NCBI RefSeq assembly: GCF_040438885.1
Contig: NZ_CP159218.1
Span: forward strand, 4,216,001 to 4,280,000
DNA from: Nakamurella sp. A5-74
GTDB taxonomy: Bacteria > Actinomycetota > Actinomycetes > Mycobacteriales > Nakamurellaceae
DNA: 64,000 bases
Direction: 5' to 3'
In this document: positions 8,373-16,755 of the stretch, in pieces
Position numbering within the stretch: the first letter of the stretch is position 1
How the letters are laid out: the number at the start of each line of letters is the position of its first letter
Notes under the pieces: model-generated
The model's database searches: none
Told to the model about the DNA's origin: nothing
What the model saw: the letters and a program-made list of their open reading frames with translations, nothing else
Made by a program: the position numbers and the translations under genes

Positions 8373-8450
8373 CTCACAGAAGTCGACTCGAGTGGCCGAA
8401 AAGCGGAGCCGGGGCTGGATTCCCGCTCACTGGCGACCGGTTCTGTGAGC
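8373..8450. repeat. 78-bp element with terminal inverted repeats, copy A
   Basis: The ends are inverted repeats (GCTCACAGAA at 8372-8381, TTCTGTGAGC at 8441-8450). An element of exactly the same length with matching ends and a shared internal CACTGGCG block lies at 45920-45997. Both copies sit within 20 bp of a copy of the other dispersed repeat. It is non-coding and resembles a MITE or REP-type element. Confidence 0.65.
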
Positions 8451-8459
8451 TGACCGAAC

Positions 8460-8578
8460 GGGGACGGGTCTCGACTCACTCCGTTCGCCCGATCATCGAA
8501 AACCTCGCTGGTCCCCTTCGACTGCTCCGTCGCTCAGGACAGGGAGCACGTGAGGGACGAGCGCGTCGAGACCCCGAC
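8460..8578. repeat. dispersed intergenic repeat, inverted pair
   Basis: The arm 8460-8498 (GGGTCTCGACTCACTCCGTT...GATCATCG) faces an inverted arm at 8541-8578 (GGACGAGCGCGTCGAGACCC). They are divergent copies of the same family as at 54273-54342. Confidence 0.65.
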
Positions 8579-8662
8579 ATGACACAGCAGGTCTGTCGGC
8601 GTCGGGGCGTCGGTCAAACGGGGGCGTTCCCGCGCGCGACGGCCACAGTGCATGCTGGCTGC

Positions 8663-9556
8663 ATGGAGCCCAGCGAAGCGTTTCACGATGCGGCCGACCT
8701 TGCCGGTCGGCTGGGCGAGACCGGCTACCTCGCCGACGATGCCCTGGCGACGGTCGGGTGGTTGGCGCTGCGACTGCAGCGCCCGTTGCTGCTGGAGGGC
8801 GAGCCGGGAACCGGCAAGACGGCGCTCGCGGAGGCCATCGCGCAGACGCTGGACATCCCACTGGTGCGGCTGCAGTGCTACGAGGGGATCGACGCCACCC
8901 AGGCGCTGTACGACTGGGACTTCCCGCGCCAGATCCTGCACCTGCGGGCCTTGCAGGCCACCGGCGGCGGCGACACCGGCAACCTGGAGGAAGTGGAGGA
9001 CCAGCTGTTCGACGACCGGTTCCTGCTGGCGCGCCCGGTGTTGCGGGCGCTGCGCGAGTCGCCGGTCGTGCTGCTCATCGACGAGATCGACCGTGCCGAC
9101 GACGAGTTCGAGGCCTTCCTGCTGGAGGTGCTCTCGACCTGGCAGGTGACCATCCCCGAGCTCGGGACCATCACCGCGCCGACGCCGCCGATCGTGGTGC
9201 TGACCTCCAACCGGACCCGGGAGCTGCACGACGCACTGAAGCGTCGCTGCCTCTACCACTGGATCGAGCATCCGGATCTGGCGCGCGAGCTCGCGATCGT
9301 CCGGAGCCGCGCACCACAGGTCAGTGCCGCACTGGCCGCCCAGGTGGTCGCCGCGATCCAGCGGATGCGTAACGATCACCAGCTCATCAAGCCCCCCGGC
9401 GTGGCCGAGACCCTCGACTGGGCCCGCGCGCTGCACGAACTCGGCATCTCGACCCTGGATGTGCAGACCGCCGCCGCGAGCCTGGGGGCTGCGGTGAAGT
9501 ACCGCGAGGATGCCGATCGGGTGCGGGCCGCCCTCGACCACATCCTCGCCCGCTGA
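8663..9556 (+). CDS. MoxR-type AAA+ ATPase (CoxD-like)
   Basis: A 297-residue AAA+ ATPase. The Walker A motif is GEPGTGKT (residues 46-53), Walker B is VVLLIDEIDRAD, sensor 1 is VLTSNRTRELHDALKRRC, and there is an arginine-rich lid. MoxR ATPases work with VWA proteins as chaperone-like machines. In carbon monoxide dehydrogenase loci, CoxD and CoxE help mature the copper-sulfur-molybdenum site. The next gene encodes the VWA partner and the following one XdhC, so the maturation role fits. ATG 8663 was chosen because the 28 codons upstream in the same frame overlap repeat-rich sequence and are unlike the family. Confidence 0.88.
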   Translation: MEPSEAFHDAADLAGRLGETGYLADDALATVGWLALRLQRPLLLEGEPGTGKTALAEAIAQTLDIPLVRLQCYEGIDATQALYDWDFPRQILHLRALQATGGGDTGNLEEVEDQLFDDRFLLARPVLRALRESPVVLLIDEIDRADDEFEAFLLEVLSTWQVTIPELGTITAPTPPIVVLTSNRTRELHDALKRRCLYHWIEHPDLARELAIVRSRAPQVSAALAAQVVAAIQRMRNDHQLIKPPGVAETLDWARALHELGISTLDVQTAAASLGAAVKYREDADRVRAALDHILAR

Positions 9557-9568
9557 GGCCGTGTCCCG

Positions 9569-10708
9569 ATGAGCTCATCACCCCCTGGACCTGCGGCACT
9601 GCTGCCGCAGCGACCGGTCGTGCACGAGGCCGATGAGCTGCTGCTCGGGTTCGCCCGTGCGCTGCGTGCCGCAGGGGTCCCGGTGACCGCTGATCGCGAG
9701 CGGACCATGCTGGAAGCTGTTGCGGCAGTGGGGTTCGGCCACATGACAGCAACCTATCTGGCAGCGCGCGCCACCCTCTGCGGATCGCCGGCCGACCTCG
9801 AACGCTACGACCAGGTGTTCGTCGCCTGGTTCGGCGGAGTCCGTGCCGGGCACTCGGCGAAGCCCCCGCCGGCGACCTCGGTGCAGGTCGCACCGCTGGA
9901 CGACGGCGGGGGTGACGGCGAGGCGACCGGCGAGAGCATCCACGCGATCGCCAGCGCAACGGAGGTGCTGCGCCACCGGGATGTCGCCACGATGAGCCTC
10001 GCCGAACGCACAGCGCTGGCCGGCCTGTTCGCGAAGCTCGTCCCACGAGCGCCGCAACGCCGAGCTCACCGGCACACTCCGGCACACCGGGGCCGGGTGG
10101 ACGCCCGCGCGACGCTCCGCGAGGAGCTGCGCCGGATGGGCGAGCCAGGGAGCATCCGTCGGCGGCGGCGGGGTCTGCGGCCGCGCCGCATCGTGCTGCT
10201 GATCGACGTGTCCGGCTCGATGACGTCCTACGCGGACTCGCTGCTACGGCTGGCCCACCGCTACGTCGCCGGCGGAGCACCGGTGGAGGTCTTCACGGTG
10301 GGCACCCGGCTCACCCATGTCACCCGCGCCCTGCGACAGATGGATCCGGAACGAGCGCTGGTGGCTGCCGGGTCGATGGTGCCGGACTGGTCGGGCGGGA
10401 CCCGGTTGGCACAGGGGCTGGCGATCTTCCTGCAGCGCTGGGGGCGACGCGGCCTGGCGCGGGGCGCTGTCGTCGTGCTCTTCAGCGACGGGTGGGAACG
10501 CGACGATCCGCAGGCCCTGGGGGAGCAGGTCCGCCGGCTGCAGCTGCTGGCGCACCGGGTGATCTGGTCCAACCCGCATCGCGGCAAGGACGGCTATCTT
10601 CCGGTACAGCAGGGCATCGTCGCCGCCCTGCCGTTCGTCGACGACTTCGTCTCGGGCCATTCGATGGCGGCGTTCGAGGATTTGATCGGAATGGTGGCCC
10701 ATGCGTGA
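9569..10708 (+). CDS. VWA domain protein (CoxE-like)
   Basis: A 379-residue protein with a C-terminal von Willebrand A domain. The metal-ion-dependent adhesion site begins with DVSGS at residues 213-217 and is completed by the threonine in SGGTRLAQGL and the aspartate in LFSDGWER. The N-terminal helical part (GFARALRAAGVPVTADRERTMLEAV) is typical of CoxE proteins that partner with a MoxR ATPase. It starts 12 bp after the ATPase gene and overlaps the XdhC gene by 8 bp, so the three are co-translated. Its role is molybdenum-enzyme maturation, inferred from family and neighbours. Confidence 0.88.
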   Translation: MSSSPPGPAALLPQRPVVHEADELLLGFARALRAAGVPVTADRERTMLEAVAAVGFGHMTATYLAARATLCGSPADLERYDQVFVAWFGGVRAGHSAKPPPATSVQVAPLDDGGGDGEATGESIHAIASATEVLRHRDVATMSLAERTALAGLFAKLVPRAPQRRAHRHTPAHRGRVDARATLREELRRMGEPGSIRRRRRGLRPRRIVLLIDVSGSMTSYADSLLRLAHRYVAGGAPVEVFTVGTRLTHVTRALRQMDPERALVAAGSMVPDWSGGTRLAQGLAIFLQRWGRRGLARGAVVVLFSDGWERDDPQALGEQVRRLQLLAHRVIWSNPHRGKDGYLPVQQGIVAALPFVDDFVSGHSMAAFEDLIGMVAHA

Positions 10709-11858
10709 GGTGCTTCCCGAACTCCTGCAGTGGTGGCGGGCCGGGGTCGACGTCGGTGTCGGCACCGTGGTGGCGACGTTCCGGTCGGCCCCCCGCCCGC
10801 CCGGTGCGTCGATGCTCGTCGGACCCGGTGGAGAAGCGGTCGGGTCGGTCTCCGGTGGGTGCGTCGAGGGTGCGGTCTACGAGCTGGCCCAGCAGGTCGT
10901 CGCCTCGGGATCCCCTGTGCTGCAACGCTATGGCGTCAGCGATACCGACGCCTTCGCGGTGGGGCTGACCTGCGGCGGGATCCTGGACGTCTTCGTCGAG
11001 ACCGTCAGCCGCACGACGTTCCCCGAATTCGGCGAGCTGGCCGACGACATCGACGCGGCCCGTCCGGTGGCGGTGGCGACCGTCATCGAGCATCCCGAAG
11101 CGATGCGGGTCGGCAACCGGATCATCGTCCGCCCGGAGGACGCTGTCACCCCACGCACCGGCAGTCTGGGTGGGGACCGAGCCGACGACGCGGTCGCGGA
11201 CGACGTCCGCGGGCTGCTCGCTGCAGGCCGCAGCGCCACCCTCACCTACGGGCCGGACGGCGAACGGCGCGGCGAGGGAATGCGGGTCTTCGTCTCCACG
11301 TTCGCGCCGAAGCCGCGGATGATCGTGTTCGGGGCCATCGACTTCGCCGCCGCCGTGGCCCGGCAGGGAACGTTCATCGGATACCACGTGACCGTCTGCG
11401 ATGCGCGGGGGGTCTTCGCCACCGCGAGTCGCTTCCCGGCAGCCGACGAGGTCGTTGTCGACTGGCCACATCGTTATCTGCGGGCGCAGGCGGAGGCGGG
11501 CCGCATCGACGACCGAACGGTGCTGTGCGTGTTGACCCACGACCCCAAGTTCGACGTCCCCCTGCTGGAGGTGGCGCTGCGCCTGCCCGAGGTCGCCTTC
11601 GTCGGAGCGATGGGCTCCCGTCGCACCCACGAGGACCGGCTGGCAAGGCTCCGGGAGGCCGGCCTGACGGCCGCCGAGCTGGACAGGTTGTCGAGCCCGA
11701 TCGGACTGGATCTCGGAGCCCGCACCCCCGAGGAGACTGCGGTGAGCATCGCAGCCGAGATCATTGCGCTGCGGTGGGGCGGAAGGGGCAGCCGTCTGGC
11801 CGCCGAGAGTGGACCGATCCACCACTCCGGGAGCTTCCACTCCGCAGGTGCGGAGTGA
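10701..11858 (+). CDS. XdhC/CoxI family molybdenum cofactor sulfuration protein
   Basis: A 385-residue protein with two parts. The N-terminal XdhC_CoxI domain (GVDVGVGTVVATFRSAPRPPGASM, VSGGCVEGAVYE, GLTCGGILDVFVE) carries the conserved cysteines. The C-terminal Rossmann-like domain runs from VFGAIDFAAAVARQGTFIGYHVTVCDA to VGAMGSRRTHEDRL and ends GLDLGARTPEETAVSIAAEIIALRWGG. XdhC binds the molybdenum cofactor and helps place the terminal sulfido ligand before insertion into xanthine-dehydrogenase-family enzymes. It overlaps the VWA gene by 8 bp and lies 151 bp before the structural genes, so it most likely serves that enzyme. Confidence 0.9.
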   Translation: MREVLPELLQWWRAGVDVGVGTVVATFRSAPRPPGASMLVGPGGEAVGSVSGGCVEGAVYELAQQVVASGSPVLQRYGVSDTDAFAVGLTCGGILDVFVETVSRTTFPEFGELADDIDAARPVAVATVIEHPEAMRVGNRIIVRPEDAVTPRTGSLGGDRADDAVADDVRGLLAAGRSATLTYGPDGERRGEGMRVFVSTFAPKPRMIVFGAIDFAAAVARQGTFIGYHVTVCDARGVFATASRFPAADEVVVDWPHRYLRAQAEAGRIDDRTVLCVLTHDPKFDVPLLEVALRLPEVAFVGAMGSRRTHEDRLARLREAGLTAAELDRLSSPIGLDLGARTPEETAVSIAAEIIALRWGGRGSRLAAESGPIHHSGSFHSAGAE

Positions 11859-12009
11859 AGAGCGGGTCCGGCTCCGCATCTGCATTACGTCACTCGGGGG
11901 TGGGCTATTACCTGGTCGTCCGGCCGGTTGCCTCGCACGGTAGGTCCGGGCACACTGCGAACTAGTGACCGGGAGCACACCTGGCCGCGCTGTCACAAGG
12001 GAGTGATTC

Positions 12010-12483
12010 ATGACCCGCATCTCCGTGTCCGTCGACGGTGCCTCGTACACCGACGACGTGGAGCCTCGAACCCTGCTCGTGCACTACCTGCGGGAACAGC
12101 TCGGGAAGACCGGGACGGTCGTGGGGTGCGACACCAGCAACTGCGGCGCCTGCACGGTCCACCTCGACGGACGCAGCGTGAAATCCTGCAACGTACTGGC
12201 CGTGCAGGTCGACGGGCATGACGTCACCACCATCGAAGGTCTCGCCCAGGACGGCGAGTTGCACCCCATGCAGAAGGCCTTCCACGAGTGCCACGCCCTG
12301 CAGTGCGGCTACTGCACCCCCGGGATGATCATGCAGTCGATCGACCTCCTGAACGAGAACCCCGCCCCGAGCGAGCAACAGATCCGCGAGGGACTCGAAG
12401 GAAACCTGTGTCGCTGCACGGGATATCACAATATCGTCAAGGCCGTGCAGCAGGTCGCGAGCTCGACGGGGGCGCAGGCATGA
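12010..12483 (+). CDS. coxS: molybdenum hydroxylase small subunit, [2Fe-2S] protein (CoxS-like)
   Basis: A 157-residue iron-sulfur subunit. The plant-ferredoxin-type cluster ligands are Cys40, Cys45, Cys48 and Cys60. The second, helical-domain cluster ligands are Cys99, Cys102, Cys134 and Cys136 (CGYC and CRC). It carries electrons from the molybdenum centre in the large subunit to FAD in the medium subunit. AAGGGAG before the ATG is a good ribosome site. The 151 bp upstream probably hold a separate promoter, so the structural genes may be transcribed independently of the maturation genes. It overlaps the large subunit gene by ATGA. Confidence 0.95.
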   Translation: MTRISVSVDGASYTDDVEPRTLLVHYLREQLGKTGTVVGCDTSNCGACTVHLDGRSVKSCNVLAVQVDGHDVTTIEGLAQDGELHPMQKAFHECHALQCGYCTPGMIMQSIDLLNENPAPSEQQIREGLEGNLCRCTGYHNIVKAVQQVASSTGAQA

Positions 12484-14936
12484 CCGTCACCGACGACCGG
12501 CCGACCACCGAGGTCGGCACCGCCCGCCTCCGCAAGGAGGACCAGCGGTTGATCACCGGCCGCACCAAGTGGACCGACAACATCCAGCTCACCGGCATGT
12601 TGCACATGGCCATGGTGCGCAGCCCGTTCGCCCACGCGAAGATCACCGCGATCGACACCAGCGCAGCCGCAGCCGCACCCAACGTCGCCGCCGTGTACAC
12701 CGGTGCTGATCTGGGTGAGGGTCAGGGCGTGCTGATCAACGCCTGGCCGATCACACCCGAGCAGAAGACCCCGACCCATCTGCCGATGCCCAGCGAACGG
12801 GTCGCCTTCGCCGGCGAGATCGTCGCCTGCGTCGTCGCCCGCAGTGCCGCCGCGGCCCGCGACGCCGCCGAGCTCGTCGACGTGGACTACGAGGAACTGC
12901 CGGCAGCACTGGAGCTCAAGGACGCGCTCAGTGACCGGGTGCTCGCCCACCCCGAGCTCGGCACCAACAAATCCGCCTACTGGGTCTTCGACTCGGCGGC
13001 AGCCGGCACCGGCGGCGATGTCGAGGCCGCGATCACCAAGGCCCGCACCGACGGCGTCGTCATCGAACGGGAGTTCCGGCAGAACCGGCTGATCCCGGCA
13101 TTCATGGAGCCGCGCTCCGTCGTCGTCGACCCGACCGGCGAGCAGAACGTCATGTGGAGTGCCACCCAGGTGCCGCACATCGTGCGGTTCGCGCTGGCTG
13201 CGACCACCGGTGTTCCCGAATCCAAGATCCGGGTCATCGCCCCGGACGTCGGCGGCGGCTTCGGCGGCAAACTCCAGGTGACCCCCGAGGAGTGGATCAC
13301 CTGGTGCGTCGCCCGGAAGCTGGGCAAGCCGGTGAAGTACACCGAGACCCGCTCCGAGTCACTGGTTGCGGCGCACCACGGCCGGGACCAGTGGCAGAAG
13401 CTCACCCTCTCCGCCGAGAAGGACGGCACCGTCACCGGCTTCAAGGTCGAGCTGACCGCGGATCTCGGCGCCTATGTCGCCGTCGTCGGCGGCGGCGTCC
13501 CGGTGCTCGGGGCGTTCATGTTCAACTCGATCTACAAGTTCCCGGCCTACCACTTCGCCTGCCAGACGGTGCTGACCAACAAGACCTGGACGGACGCCTA
13601 CCGCGGTGCCGGTCGGCCCGAGGCGACCTTCGGCATCGAGCGCATGATGGACGAGCTCGCTGCCGAGCTCGGCAGGGAACCGCTGGAGCTGCGGAAGCAG
13701 AACTGGATCCGCAACGACGAGTTCCCCTTCACCACGGTCTGCGGGATGGAGTACGACTCGGGCAATTACGAGGCGGCGACCGACGAGGCCACCGCGAGCT
13801 TCGGCTACGACGAGCTGCGGGCCGAACAGAAGAAACGGCGCGACGCGGGGGATCCGGTCCAGCTGGGCATCGGCATCTCGACGTTCACCGAGATGTGCGG
13901 CCTGGCCCCGTCCCGGGTGCTCGGCTCGCTCAACTACGGCGCCGGCGGCTGGGAAGCGGCCAGCGTGCGCATGTTGGCCACCGGCAAGGTCGAGGTCGTC
14001 ACCGGGGCCAGCGCCCACGGGCAGGGTCACGAAACGGCGTTCAGCCAGATCGTCGCCGACCAGCTCGGGGTGCCGTTCGACGACGTCGAGATCCTGCACG
14101 GCGACACCCAGATCTCGCCGAAGGGACTGGACACCTACGGTTCCCGGTCGCTGGTGGTCGGCGGTGAGGCACTGGTCAAGGCGAGCGAGAAGGTGATCGC
14201 GAAGGCCAAACCCGTTGCGGCACATCTGCTCGAGGCGTCGCTGGAGGACATCGAGTTCTCCGCCGGGCGCTTCGGGGTGCGCGGCACCGATCAGGGCCTC
14301 GCGATCCAGGAGGTGGCGATGGCCGTCTTCTCGGCGCACAACCTCCCCGACGGGATGGAGCCGACGCTGGACGCCGACGCGGTCTACGACCCGGTCAACT
14401 TCTCCTTCCCGCACGGCACCCACCTGTGTGCGGTCGAGGTGGACACCGAGACCGGCGAGATCAAGATGCGCAAGTACACCTGCGTGGACGACATCGGCAC
14501 CGTCATCAATCCGCTGATCGTGGCCGGCCAGGTGCACGGCGGACTCGTCCAGGGGATCGCCCAGGCGCTCTGGGAGGACGCGGTGTTCGACGATGCCGGC
14601 ACCCTCGTGTCGGGCTCGTTCGTCGACTACACCCTGCCGACGGCGGCCGACACCATCAGCTTCGACGTCCACCACCGCTCGACCCCGTCGCTGACGAACA
14701 CGTTGGGCACCAAGGGGGTCGGCGAGGCGGGGACGATCGCCTCGACGCCGGCGGTGGTCAACGCCGTCATCGATGCCATCCGGCACCTGGGCGTCGACGA
14801 CATCGTCATGCCGTGCACACCTGAGCGGGTCTGGAAGGCCATCCGGTCGGCCGGAGCGAACCAGTCGGCGCCGACCGTGGGCGCGGCCCAGCCGCACTTC
14901 GACGAGTCCGAGACCCAGAACGGAGCAGCGCTGTGA
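12480..14936 (+). CDS. coxL: molybdopterin-binding large subunit, form II CoxL-like
   Basis: An 818-residue catalytic subunit of the xanthine oxidase/CO dehydrogenase family. The Mo-cofactor region includes GGGFGGKLQ and the active-site loop AYRGAGR at residues 373-379. The proposed base Glu749 is in GVGEAG. True aerobic CO dehydrogenase (form I) has AYxCSFR with a cysteine that binds copper; this protein lacks that cysteine and so is form II. The S-L-M gene order is also the form II order. Form II enzymes have doubtful CO activity and may oxidise aldehydes or heteroaromatics. It overlaps both neighbours by 4 bp. Confidence 0.95.
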   Translation: MTVTDDRPTTEVGTARLRKEDQRLITGRTKWTDNIQLTGMLHMAMVRSPFAHAKITAIDTSAAAAAPNVAAVYTGADLGEGQGVLINAWPITPEQKTPTHLPMPSERVAFAGEIVACVVARSAAAARDAAELVDVDYEELPAALELKDALSDRVLAHPELGTNKSAYWVFDSAAAGTGGDVEAAITKARTDGVVIEREFRQNRLIPAFMEPRSVVVDPTGEQNVMWSATQVPHIVRFALAATTGVPESKIRVIAPDVGGGFGGKLQVTPEEWITWCVARKLGKPVKYTETRSESLVAAHHGRDQWQKLTLSAEKDGTVTGFKVELTADLGAYVAVVGGGVPVLGAFMFNSIYKFPAYHFACQTVLTNKTWTDAYRGAGRPEATFGIERMMDELAAELGREPLELRKQNWIRNDEFPFTTVCGMEYDSGNYEAATDEATASFGYDELRAEQKKRRDAGDPVQLGIGISTFTEMCGLAPSRVLGSLNYGAGGWEAASVRMLATGKVEVVTGASAHGQGHETAFSQIVADQLGVPFDDVEILHGDTQISPKGLDTYGSRSLVVGGEALVKASEKVIAKAKPVAAHLLEASLEDIEFSAGRFGVRGTDQGLAIQEVAMAVFSAHNLPDGMEPTLDADAVYDPVNFSFPHGTHLCAVEVDTETGEIKMRKYTCVDDIGTVINPLIVAGQVHGGLVQGIAQALWEDAVFDDAGTLVSGSFVDYTLPTAADTISFDVHHRSTPSLTNTLGTKGVGEAGTIASTPAVVNAVIDAIRHLGVDDIVMPCTPERVWKAIRSAGANQSAPTVGAAQPHFDESETQNGAAL

Positions 14937-15790
14937 TCCCCGCATCGTTCGCCTACGCCGCACCCACCACCCTGTCCGAGGCGCTGTCGGCACTCGCCGA
15001 GGGCGGCGATGAGGCCAAGATCATGGCCGGCGGCCAGAGCCTGCTGCCGATCCTGCGGATGCGGCTCAACGCCCCGTCCACCGTGATCGACCTCAGCAGG
15101 ATCGAGGAGTTGCGCGGCATCAGCGAGGACGGCGACCACGTCGTCGTCGGGGCGATGACCACCCACTCCGATGTGGTGAGCAGCGCGCTCATCCAGCAGC
15201 ATGCTGCGCTGTTGGTTCAGGCGATCCGGGAGGTCGCGGACCCGCAGATCCGGCATCGCGGCACCCTCGGCGGAGCACTCGCGCACGCCGATCCGGCGGG
15301 TGACGTCGGTGCGCCGGCGCTCGCGCTGGACTGCGAGTTCGTCATCGCGAGCCAGGACGGAACTCGGCGGACCGTTGCTGCCACGGACTTCTTCACCGAC
15401 CTGTTCGAGACTGCCGTCGGTGAGGACGAGCTGCTCGTCCAGATCCGGATCCCCAAGCACACCGGCTGGGGCGCCCACTACGAGAAGTTCGTGCGGGTCA
15501 AGCACCAGTGGTCGATCGTGGCCGTAGGTGCGACGGTCAGGGTCGAGGGCGGGACGATCGCCGAGGCGAAGATCGGGCTGACGAACATGGGGTCGACCCC
15601 GCTGCGGGCGACCGCGGTGGAGCGGGCCCTCATCGGCAAGCCGGCAACCGACGAGGCCGTGCGGGAAGCCTGCGCCGCGGCCGCGGACGGGACCAACCCG
15701 CCGTCGGATCTCAACGGCGACGCCGACTACCGCAAGCACCTCGCCACGGTGCTCACCCGTCGCGCGGTGCTCGCGGCTGCGGCGGGCTAG
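14933..15790 (+). CDS. coxM: FAD-binding medium subunit (CoxM-like)
   Basis: A 285-residue flavoprotein subunit. The two FAD pyrophosphate-binding motifs are AGGQSLLPIL (residues about 32-41) and RGTLGGALAHADPAGD (about 105-120). The C-terminal CO_deh_flav_C domain follows (WSIVAVGATVRVEGG, IGLTNMGSTPLRA). It accepts electrons from the iron-sulfur subunit and passes them to quinone or another acceptor. The start is GTG overlapping the large-subunit stop (GTGA). The CoxG-like gene begins 5 bp after its stop. Confidence 0.95.
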   Translation: MIPASFAYAAPTTLSEALSALAEGGDEAKIMAGGQSLLPILRMRLNAPSTVIDLSRIEELRGISEDGDHVVVGAMTTHSDVVSSALIQQHAALLVQAIREVADPQIRHRGTLGGALAHADPAGDVGAPALALDCEFVIASQDGTRRTVAATDFFTDLFETAVGEDELLVQIRIPKHTGWGAHYEKFVRVKHQWSIVAVGATVRVEGGTIAEAKIGLTNMGSTPLRATAVERALIGKPATDEAVREACAAAADGTNPPSDLNGDADYRKHLATVLTRRAVLAAAAG

Positions 15791-15795
15791 ATCCG

Positions 15796-16578
15796 GTGCA
15801 GCTCAACCACTCCTTCACCGTCCCGGCCTCGGTGCAGCAGACCTGGGACACCTTCATGGACCTCGACCTGGTCGGGAGCTGCTTCCCCGGCGCCACCGTC
15901 ACCGAGGCGAGTGACGACGGTTTCGCCGGATCGGTGAAGGTGAAGCTCGGTCCGATCGCGCTGGTCTACACCGGGGTGGGCAGCTTCGTCGAGAAGGACG
16001 AGGCGACCCATCTCGCGGTGATCAAGGCGAACGGGAAGGACAAGCGCGGCAACGGAACTGCCGGCGCCACGGTGAAGATCCAGCTCTCGGAGGTCGACGG
16101 TGTCACCCACGTCGACGTCGCAACGGATCTGGCCATCACCGGTAAGCCGGCCCAGTTCGGGCGCGGCGTCATGCAGGACGTCTCGGACAAGCTGCTCGGC
16201 CAGTTCGTCAGCTGCATCGAGGGCAAGCTGGGAGATGCTCCGGCTCAGCCCGCTGCTGCGGTTGCTCCTGCGAAACCCGTTGCAACAGAGCCGGTCTCGA
16301 CGTCAACGGACGGTGACGCCGCCATCTCAGCTACCACCCCCGAAGGAGTTGGTCCGGAGACGGTGGCCGAAACTCCGGCGGCAGCCATTCCGGCAGCAGC
16401 TGCTACCGAGAGACCTGCGGCGCCCCCGAAGCCGGCGGCGGCCGCTCATTCCACGCCGACCAAGCAAGCCGTGATGGATGACAATGCGCTCAACGGCCTG
16501 GCGCTGGTGCCGATCGTGCTGAAAAGCCTCTGGCACCGACTGCTCGTCGCGCTGCGGCTGCGCAAACGCGAGGAGTGA
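15796..16578 (+). CDS. coxG: CoxG-like SRPBCC protein with C-terminal membrane tail
   Basis: A 260-residue protein. Residues 1-150 are a CoxG/SRPBCC domain (LNHSFTVPASVQQTWDTFMDL, CFPGATV, GPIALVYTGVGSFVEKDE, GRGVMQDVSDKLLGQFVSCIEGKL). A low-complexity Ala/Pro-rich linker of about 70 residues follows. The end (LALVPIVLKSLWHRLLVALR) is an amphipathic or hydrophobic helix followed by basic residues. CoxG is known to tether CO dehydrogenase to the membrane in Oligotropha; the tail here fits that role. The GTG start at 15796 sits 5 bp after the medium subunit stop. The frame is open further upstream but antisense/overlapping with that gene. Confidence 0.88.
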   Translation: MQLNHSFTVPASVQQTWDTFMDLDLVGSCFPGATVTEASDDGFAGSVKVKLGPIALVYTGVGSFVEKDEATHLAVIKANGKDKRGNGTAGATVKIQLSEVDGVTHVDVATDLAITGKPAQFGRGVMQDVSDKLLGQFVSCIEGKLGDAPAQPAAAVAPAKPVATEPVSTSTDGDAAISATTPEGVGPETVAETPAAAIPAAAATERPAAPPKPAAAAHSTPTKQAVMDDNALNGLALVPIVLKSLWHRLLVALRLRKREE

Positions 16579-16755
16579 CAACCTCCGTCCCGGGTGAGGT
16601 CCTGCTCGATTCGCCCCGAACGCAGACCGACCCTGCGCCCCGTAGCGGGCGGAGGATCTTTCTGCGAGAGGGCAGAAGTTCGGGAGCCGAGCCACGGTGG
16701 CCCGCCTCCGGAGATGATGACGGGTGCTCGTGGGTGAGGGAGTCCGAGCTGGTTG

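Larger units (their letters stand above)
8360..8662. other. 303-bp intergenic region holding two repeat types
   Basis: No gene is supported here. It holds a 78-bp element (8373-8450) and a pair of inverted dispersed-repeat copies (8460-8578), then about 80 bases before the MoxR ATPase start that should carry its promoter. No clear ribosome site precedes that ATG. Confidence 0.6.

Noticed and set aside
12480-14936. True (form I) aerobic CO dehydrogenase.
   Set aside because: The active-site loop is AYRGAGR without the copper-binding cysteine, and the gene order is S-L-M.
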